From NCBI GenBank assembly GCA_948470475.1, contig OX419335.1, positions 29,635,691 to 29,699,690 of the forward strand: a stretch of 64,000 nucleotides of DNA, read 5' to 3'. The notes below the pieces were generated by a model. The model worked only from the letters and a program-made list of their open reading frames with translations. It was not told where the DNA came from and made no database searches. Positions 58,001 through 64,000 of this stretch are shown here, one piece after another; the stretch's first letter is position 1, and each line of letters opens with the position of its first letter. Position numbers and translations under genes: made by a program. Source of the stretch: Galaxea fascicularis (taxonomy: Eukaryota; Cnidaria; Anthozoa; Scleractinia; Euphylliidae).

Positions 58001-58827
58001 TTTATTCGTAAGTGGTTTGAACCCAGGAGTCGTATCATAATTAAGTGGAGTATGATCGTCCGGGTGAGTGTAGTCCTGAGAAGGACTGGTTGTGGTAACA
58101 TTGACTGATGTTTCAACAACCTGAGAGGAAGTCATCATCAGAGTCAAGTGATTTGTGTAATGTCAGTAGATGGTATAAATACTCTGGTCATTGTTGTGAT
58201 TGGTCAACGAAGTCGTGATGTTATTAGTTGACTGTCAGTTAAGCCTAGTTGTCATTGGCTGTGAAGACTGTACACAGTGATTGATGCATTTCCATCTGTC
58301 TTTAGCTAGTCTAATGTGTGTACTTGTGTTGTTAGTAAAATTAGTTGGTCTGTTGTTTGTCTGTTGTAAACTGTTGATATTGGTTTATGTTTATTCATCT
58401 TTAGGACAAGTACAGACGGTCTCTGGCTGACAATGAGAACATCTTGACCCGCACCAGGAAGCAAATAGATGAAGCTAGGTTATTTGGAATCCAGTCCTTC
58501 TCAAAAGACTTGCTTGAAGTTGCAGACATTCTGGGAAAAGCAACAGAAACTGTTCCAAAGGAAGAGATAGAAAAGAGCGAGACATTAAAGAACTTGTATG
58601 ATGGTCTTCTTATGACTGAAGCTCAATTGCAGAAAGTTTTCAAAAAGAATGGTCTGGAGAAAGTCAACCCAGTGAACGAAAAATTTGATCCATACAGTCA
58701 TGAAGCTTTATTCCAGATACCCTTTCCAGATAAAGAAGCTGGAACTGTTGCTGTAGTGGAAAAAGTTGGGTACAAACTTCACGGGAGGACATTGAGACCA
58801 GCTCTTGTGGGTGTGGTGAAAGGGTAG
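55021..58827 (+). CDS. GRPEL1: Mitochondrial GrpE homologue 1
   Basis: This is the nucleotide exchange factor of mitochondrial Hsp70, part of the matrix import motor. Two exons, 55021–55299 (93 codons) and 58405–58827 (140 codons plus stop), meet in phase 0 with CAG|GTATGG and TTTAG acceptor. The protein is 233 residues; human GRPEL1 is about 217. The first 45 residues are basic and Ser/Ala/Leu-rich with no acidic residue before His16 (MLRSVLTALRTAALH), a good matrix presequence. A Glu/Lys-rich helix (LFKEKDALLQDLQDKYRRSLADNENI) is the dimer coiled coil. The C-terminal wing has FDPYSHEALFQIPFPD and VVEKVGYKLHGRTLRPALVG, the GrpE signature. ATG 55021 is chosen because it starts the presequence; the upstream in-frame start is only TTG. 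Confidence 0.95.
55946..56121. mobile_element. CAGGG-ended MITE (CAGGGGTTTCA type), copy 2
   Basis: CAGGGCTTTCATCAGAAGCC at the left and TTATTGAAACCCCTG at the right enclose a body closely like 47346–47521 (AGCAACCGGCAAAAA, CTACTTTGTCTAGATTTCAC). Confidence 0.75.
56174..56331. mobile_element. CAGGG-ended MITE (CAGGGTTCTCA type), copy 2
   Basis: CAGGGTTCTCAATAG and CTATCGAGAACCCTG form the ends; 14 of 15 bases pair. It shares termini but little of the interior with 11658–11823. Confidence 0.7.
56528..56690. mobile_element. CAGGGCTTGAAATT element, diverged
   Basis: CAGGGCTTGAAATTAA at the left pairs imperfectly with GCAATTTCGAGTCGTG at the right. The body carries two GTCACCAG motifs. It resembles a decayed hAT-type MITE. 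Confidence 0.5.
57046..57878. mobile_element. 0.83-kb TIR element with TACC(A/G)TATTTACTCG ends
   Basis: TACCATATTTACTCGTGTAT and ATACACGAGTAAATACGGTA form terminal inverted repeats of about 28 bp (continuing into AAGT.GAC). An extra inverted copy of the subterminal motif lies at 57110 (CGACTTATACACGAGT). The interior of about 700 bp has no conserved frame. It is a non-autonomous DNA transposon; superfamily uncertain. Confidence 0.75.
58010..58190. mobile_element. MITE family C, copy 3 (one-armed)
   Basis: AGTGGTTTGAACCCAGGAGT, TATGATCGTCCGGGTGAGTG, AAGGACTGGTTGTGG and GAAGTCATCATCAGAGTCAA match the left arm of 23600–23870. The right arm is missing or replaced by unrelated sequence. It lies about 220 bases upstream of GRPEL1 exon 2. 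Confidence 0.7.
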
Positions 58828-59175
58828 AGCTTCTAATGGTTATAATGTCATCATTCATCAAATTGCTTGGGGTAATAATAATATGTCTACAGGGAGGGCT
58901 AAAGAAGAATGCGTGAAGGAAATTTTTTTTTTTTGGGGGGGGGGGCATGCTTGTGGATTTCTATTCAATTTCTCTAAAGTGATGGAGAATGCTATTATAA
59001 CAATAATATATTTACAATAATTGTAACGACTAGAGCTTCATTCTGTCTATTTATCTGCGCGTTTGTCTTTGCTAGTAACTCTGGTCACTTTCAAATTAAC
59101 GATTTTTTGCTATTTTTCACTCTGTTACTTTTGTTAAATTATTTTTTGTTTAATTTATTTTTATTCTTGCAAAAA

Positions 59176-59195
59176 AGTGGGGGGGGGGGGGGGGG
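59176..59195. repeat. Poly-G run
   Basis: About 18 consecutive G follow AAAAAAGT downstream of GRPEL1. The length is likely unstable. A shorter G run lies at 58935–58945. Confidence 0.7.
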
Positions 59196-59895
59196 CTAAA
59201 ACCACCCAGCCCCTCCCTCTGTGCGGTCCCTGGTTTAATGTTCTCAACGGTAAAGCAGTGCATGATTTGTGCCACAGCAGGAAAGCATGTCTTTCTTATG
59301 CATTTCTGTTTTTATTGTAAACAGAATATGCAACAGTTACCCTTGTTGACTTGCTGTATGTGGGCATTGTCATTTTACTTTTGGCTTATATCGCTGGCAT
59401 ATGCAGTTTCCAGTGAAATCTGATGGTCAGTTTCAATCAGGCTGCTACCCTATTTCTAGTTGAATTATGAAGTGCTCATATATTTCAATTTCAAGCCATA
59501 ACGATAAAAGTAGCTCAGACCATTACAGTAAATAATATTGAAATTTTAGATACCAGCAGCCAGCTGTAACAGGCAGCCACTAGAATTGAGATAGCGATCA
59601 ATCAAAGCTTTAATGTCTCTGGAATAACTAAAGAAGTGGAAGAGGTTTTGAAAGAGCCCAGTGGCTGCTCTTCAGCTTGCTGAAAGTCCTGTCAGTTTAC
59701 TTGACCTCTTTCCATCAAATATTTTCCCTCGCTGTTTAAGATGTTCCCTTTCTGTCAAAAAATAAATTGGGATAGAATAAGTATAGGAAATCGCATGACC
59801 TCAAGTACAATTCGGGATTAATAGGTATGAGTGATTTTGAAAGTTCTCAAAATTGCACAAGCCTTTTGTATGAGAAGGTCGTGTGATTTTTTATT

Positions 59896-60038
59896 TATAG
59901 TACATTCAACAAAATTACGAACTTACGCGCCATTACCATGAAGACTTAATAGGTACTCCTACGGAGTACTATTTGGGATTAATAATTGTACTGCTCTCCA
60001 CCAATCAGAATTGAGTTATTTTGTTGAGTGTACTATAA
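59896..60038. mobile_element. Foldback MITE (AGTACATTCAACAAAAT ends)
   Basis: TATAGTACATTCAACAAAAT at the left pairs with ATTTTGTTGAGTGTACTATA at the right with one mismatch. TACTCCTACGGAGTA forms a small central hairpin. Length is about 143 bp. Confidence 0.7.
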
Positions 60039-60639
60039 AGAATAAAATACTGAGGCATGGGCTTTCATTATGGCAAACTGGTTCATTGACATTGGATGCC
60101 AGGCCTGTTTATTATTTAACCCTTCAACCCTTTCACCAGTCCGGGTTTTTGTAATTTGTGAGTTTGTTAAATTGGAACAGGGTGGGGAAAGTGGCCTTGG
60201 CACATGTAAGAGGCAGAGTTACCCTAGTTTGTTCCCTTGTTATTGCTTGTGTACATTGAAATAATCGTCTTCCTGTGTCATAAAAACGTGTATAATTTGT
60301 ACACTTTAGTTTGTCAAACATCTCTTTCGTCAAAGATACAACAATGGAGTGAAACTTGTGAAATACTCAAGTGATAAACTGAAAACGATTATGTAAAAGA
60401 AATATCAAACGCCTTTCAAACACCTTGTAATTTATAACGCTATCATGACCTAGGAATTTGTTGGAGCATCAATCACTGTACAGTGGAATTTAAGGTAGAC
60501 CCCCTGGGAGCTACCTTAAAAAAAAATGCTTAACTGGCAAGTGAGGCTTGGTCATGATCACACCCAGCTGGCCTGATGATGTCCGCTTTGGTTGTCAGTC
60601 GTTCATCAGTGGCGTCCATTCTTCGACGTTTTTGAGTTT

Positions 60640-60830
60640 TAGGCCCAGGTCAAACGCCGTACTTCACATGAGCCGAACTTAATTACAGTTTAGGTCGACC
60701 CAAATTAGTTAAGTCCGCTGTCGAGATCATACAAATAAACAGATCGAGGTTCACTTATACATTGATATATATTAACAAGATTATGCATTTGGTTCGGCTT
60801 ATGTGAAGATCGGCGTTTGACCCAAATGCC
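60640..60830. mobile_element. TIR element (GGTCAAACGCCG ends)
   Basis: GGTCAAACGCCGTACTTCAC and GAGCCGAAC at the left pair with GTTCGGCTTATGTGAAGATC and GGCGTTTGACC at the right. The centre is AT-rich. The length is about 190 bp. Confidence 0.65.
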
Positions 60831-61096
60831 GGCTATCTTCAGCCGTTTTCACGCCTGGCTGGGCGTGAAGAACGCCTTAGCCGCTGCAAATGAAATCGGT
60901 CGAACAATCGTTGTTCACAGGGTGCTATAATCTGGTATGCTCACATGCCAGTTACTTCTCAGTTAAGCCAACTTCTCTTCAACAAGGTGTTATGAAGTGA
61001 ACGGCCTGTCATCTCTGGGGGTCAGTGTTCGTGCAGACCATTAGGTAATCTTTTGGAGAGTTCAATTCTCCTTCGCTTTTGACATCCGGTTTTCAA

Positions 61097-61363
61097 ATGC
61101 CTCAGTCAGTGACAAAAGAGAAGAGGGTTCGATTAATACTTGTGTTGATATCAGCAATACTGACTGCATTATCACCAGATGCCTATACACTGACCAAAGA
61201 CTGTGTTCCTTCTCAAAGACTAATTAATGTGAAGAAAAGAAACATGCACTTATTTTCCCCTCAAATGTGTAAATGGTCAAAAGTGACCGCAGGGGATGGC
61301 AACTCTAAGAAGGTGTGTTTCGGGAGACTAGAGAATAGTTTTGGCAAACCTGAACGGGCGTAA
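61097..61363 (+). CDS. Small ORF with signal-peptide-like start, unrecognised
   Basis: An 88-residue frame from ATG 61097 to TAA. Residues 8–27 are a basic stretch followed by a hydrophobic core (KRVRLILVLISAILTALS), like a signal peptide. The remainder has three cysteines (36, 58, 74), basic clusters KKR (46–48) and KK (71–72), and FGR and FGK motifs near the end (75–77, 82–84). This layout would fit a small secreted protein or peptide precursor, but I recognise no family and see no repeat of a peptide unit. Other readings are a chance ORF or a first exon of a longer gene. It lies 1.4 kb upstream of a GPCR on the same strand. Confidence 0.3.
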   Translation: MPQSVTKEKRVRLILVLISAILTALSPDAYTLTKDCVPSQRLINVKKRNMHLFSPQMCKWSKVTAGDGNSKKVCFGRLENSFGKPERA

Positions 61364-62395
61364 TGGGGAAAAATAGCCGGGAAGCGTTTTCCAAATGTCA
61401 GGGAGGACCTAGTTTACACAAAGCATAACAGCAAGCATTGGTGAAACCGAGGGTTTCCTGGAGTCCACAATACATAATTGACTTGCGGAATCGATCTGAA
61501 ACTGGTGCCATGCATCCTCATTACTTGCAAATTTTGTCTTATGTTATCGAGAACAAGGGATTACAAATGTTACACCGTTTCGGATTAATGTTCCTTCGTT
61601 TGATTAACTGCTGACACCGATATTTCATGTTTGACTGTTGGTCAGTATACCTAGTTAAGATAGGTGTCGATGCTGTGAAAGACCTCATAACGTCAATTGT
61701 ATGAGAAGCAATTGCGGCAGTACTTCTAGTTGGCGAGAAGTTTTTAGTTGAGTGTCGAAAGTAATTCTCGCTTGCTTTCGTTTTACTTTGCTTCGGTTTG
61801 CTCTTGGTTGGAAAAACATCACTCTTTCAACCAATGAGAAACAAACTGAAAACTAATCATGACTTGCACAAGCGTATTTTCCCGCGCTTGGCGCCGGTTT
61901 GCTTCAAATTAGTTCAAATTGCCTCTGATTGGCTCATTGCGTTGTTAGTGCCTTTTGTGATTGGTCAGAGTAATTGCTTTTCTGAAAATAGCTTTAAAAG
62001 AGCAGGCACATGACAGATATAGGTTTTTGTTCACGCACAGACCAATATATCTAGTTGCAGCGGTAACGATTAGTTTTTTCTAAAAGGCCAACCCAAGATT
62101 CAGGTATCATACGGTAATTTGCTCCTAAAAGATCATCAAGCCAAATGAAAAGGACCTGTTGTTAGCTCTGAACGAATTCACGATGGCCTTGATGAAATAC
62201 CACTGATTTAGAAGAGAAATATTTGGCTGCTTTCACATTCTTTTGCCGGTTATATAGCAATAACAATAATTCATCAAGTTAAAACAAAGGAAATCACAAC
62301 CGTGGAGGGGGCTTAGATACCCGGTCTTAATTAGCATAGATTTTGACAATTTTACGTCTGTTAATTCCTTAGTTTTTGTTTCAATTGAGAAGATA

Positions 62396-62543
62396 TAACT
62401 ATCAAACACTCGAGACAGTGTTTCATCGGCCATCCAAACACCTCGAATTCCGTCAAAAATACTCCCTGCGCGTCGTATTTTCAACTCTCTTCTCTGTGTT
62501 TGGATATCCCAATGAAACACTGTCTCTCGTGTTTGATATATTA
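62396..62543. mobile_element. Foldback MITE upstream of the GPCR
   Basis: ATCAAACACTCGAGACAGTG and TTTCAT at the left pair with ATGAAACACTGTCTCTCGTG and TTTGATAT at the right. TGGCCATCCAAACAC pairs weakly with GTGTTTGGATATCCCA. About 148 bp. It produces overlapping open frames on both strands that are not genes. Confidence 0.7.
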
Positions 62544-62810
62544 CAACAAACATGGTAACTCAGAGCCGCGGAATGGGAAGAAGGTTCAATATATGACTAG
62601 TCTTTTTCGTCTTTTTTTTTTTGGCAAGCACTACTGGGAGATATTGGATGGGCCGGCAAGAGTCCAACACCAGCCTTGTGGCCGGACCAATACTGGTATT
62701 ATATCAATGCAAACGTCTTGTGGCTTAAGACAAATGCATAGTCTGATCAGTGAGTTTATCACTACGGACACTGAGATCGCTGATAGTTATCCACAAAGAG
62801 CCGTGAAGAA

Positions 62811-63746
62811 ATGAATAACCTTACCAGCGATAACTCCGACCTTGAGTTAGTTCAACACTCCACATGCCCGCTTGTGAAAAAAGTCGTCGAGAGGGCCGAC
62901 TTTGCGGACAATTCAAGCTTGGCCATCTCTTTTATTAACATGCCTCTCTCGCTTTCAGCGTTTTTGGGGAATCTAATCATTTTGATCAGCCTCCGAAAGG
63001 CCACGTCCATCAACAGGCCAACAAAACTTTTGTTTCAAAATCTAGCGGTTACAGATTTATGCATCGGATTTATTTGCCAGCCATTATTCAGTTTTCATCT
63101 CATGTCGATAGCCATGAAGCGTCTAGATCTTTGTCACATCACCGAGAAGGCCGGTTACATTCCAACGGTTACACTGTGTGGGGTGTCTCTTTTGACGGTC
63201 ACTGCTGTGAGTGTGGACAGACTGCTTGTCCTGTTGAAGGGTATGAGATACAGGAAAGTTGTAACCATGACACGGGTCCGCATCTTGCTGATTATCATTT
63301 GGGTATCAAGCATATTCACCGGCGTATCATTTGTATGGAATGTGCGTATCTTCTTTGGAATCACTTGCGCGTCGATAATTAACTGTGTTCTGATCTCTAC
63401 GAGTTCTTACGTCAAGATATTCCTCACTCTTCGTCGCGAGAAAAAGAAAGTTCAGGATGATCACAATCGGCAACCTGATCAGATGGCACCCTTGAACGCT
63501 ATTCATCGATACAAGAAGTCAGTATCTACGGCTCTGTGGATTCACTTTGCGCTGATTGCCTGTTACTTGCCGTACACCACAGTAAAAGTCATTACATCAT
63601 TTTTTGTAGTAACACCATCGCTTTTGGTCGTTGGAACGTTTATGGCGATGCTGGTTTATCTGAACTCAACCCTGAATCCTATGCTGTATTACTGGAGAAT
63701 AAGGGAAGTGAGAAATCGGGTTAAAGAGACAATATGTAGAATTTGA
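62811..63746 (+). CDS. Class A (rhodopsin-like) GPCR, single exon, orphan
   Basis: A 311-residue seven-helix receptor in one exon. TM1 has GN (53–54), TM2 LAVTD (78–82), TM3 the Cys at 108, TM6 CYLP (251–254) and TM7 NPMLY (289–293), all class A landmarks. N-glycosylation sites at N3 and N34 lie in the short N-terminus. The TM3 end reads DRL (136–138) in place of DRY. The loop between TM4 and TM5 is very short. There is no lysine at the retinal position of TM7, so it is not an opsin. The closest general resemblance is to small-ligand receptors such as adenosine/melanocortin-like types, which are expanded and often intronless in cnidarians. The ligand is unknown. The ATG at 62811 is the first that precedes the N-glycosylated head. 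Confidence 0.9.
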   Translation: MNNLTSDNSDLELVQHSTCPLVKKVVERADFADNSSLAISFINMPLSLSAFLGNLIILISLRKATSINRPTKLLFQNLAVTDLCIGFICQPLFSFHLMSIAMKRLDLCHITEKAGYIPTVTLCGVSLLTVTAVSVDRLLVLLKGMRYRKVVTMTRVRILLIIIWVSSIFTGVSFVWNVRIFFGITCASIINCVLISTSSYVKIFLTLRREKKKVQDDHNRQPDQMAPLNAIHRYKKSVSTALWIHFALIACYLPYTTVKVITSFFVVTPSLLVVGTFMAMLVYLNSTLNPMLYYWRIREVRNRVKETICRI

Positions 63747-64000
63747 GGTGATACATATTGGGTAATTTACTTCATGCGAAAAGCTTTGCCATTGAAAGGA
63801 TCTCATTAGTACACTTAAATTGCGTCAAAGTGATTACTAGGCCGTTCTTGTCTATCTAATGCGGTTGAAAAAGAAACGGCATGAATACCGATTAGGGCAT
63901 ATAGTTCTCCTCGGCGAGTCACTAAACTCGCGGCGAGCTCATTTTTCAGTGCCTTAGAGACCTGCTACCGTTTATCTTTTGATAAACGGTGTTTTTCTTC
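63747..64000. other. 3' flank of the GPCR
   Basis: No gene is seen. A short perfect hairpin, ACCGTTTATC..GATAAACGGT, lies at 63968–63989. No canonical AATAAA is visible before the window ends. Confidence 0.4.

Larger units (their letters stand above)
55300..58404 (+). other. GRPEL1 intron 1 (3.1 kb) filled with transposons
   Basis: The single intron holds five identifiable repeats: 55946–56121, 56174–56331, 56528–56690, 57046–57878 and 58010–58190. They are listed separately. No coding sequence is seen in it. Confidence 0.8.
58828..62810. other. Spacer between GRPEL1 and the GPCR
   Basis: Nearly 4 kb that holds poly-G runs, three small inverted-repeat elements and one candidate small ORF, all listed separately. 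A decayed repeat with TACCTTAAAAAA lies near 60510. No other gene is supported. Confidence 0.5.

Overview
This is a piece of an animal nuclear genome. Genes are split into many short exons with GT–AG introns, and the introns and spacers are packed with small inverted-repeat transposons and tRNA-derived SINEs. The protein set (GAPVD1, a KIF1/Unc-104 kinesin, SET, mitochondrial GrpE and an intronless rhodopsin-class receptor), the dense phase-rich intron structure and the repeat style suggest a cnidarian, most likely a stony coral or other hexacoral. That assignment is inference; no species is claimed.

Layout: 1–4361 (minus) carries the N-terminal part of a GAPVD1/Gapex-5 gene that runs off the left edge. 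A 2.2-kb divergent spacer follows. Positions 6595–42134 (plus) hold one complete kinesin-3 gene of the KIF1A/KIF1B/Unc-104 type. I reconstructed 55 coding exons whose lengths sum to 4674 bases, exactly 1557 codons plus stop, with motor, FHA, coiled-coil stalk and C-terminal PH domains. Two of its introns have GC donors, and one extra in-phase exon looks like an optional cassette. A convergent spacer (42135–45959) separates it from the SET histone chaperone/PP2A inhibitor (53152–45960, minus, seven exons, all introns phase 0, a very long acidic tail). SET and GRPEL1 (55021–58827, plus, two exons) are divergent. Positions 61097–61363 contain a small ORF with a signal-peptide-like start, and 62811–63746 is a single-exon class A GPCR.

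The five recognised genes do not form a pathway. They are ordinary conserved eukaryotic genes: endosome traffic, axonal or vesicle transport, chromatin, mitochondrial protein import, and signalling. The unusual material is in the non-coding DNA: at least a dozen families of non-autonomous DNA transposons, several nested in one another, a perfect 64-bp-arm palindrome, and a 0.95-kb terminal-inverted-repeat element that contains a 20-bp minisatellite and a second long palindrome. I found no CRISPR array, operon-like system, rRNA gene or clear free-standing tRNA gene.
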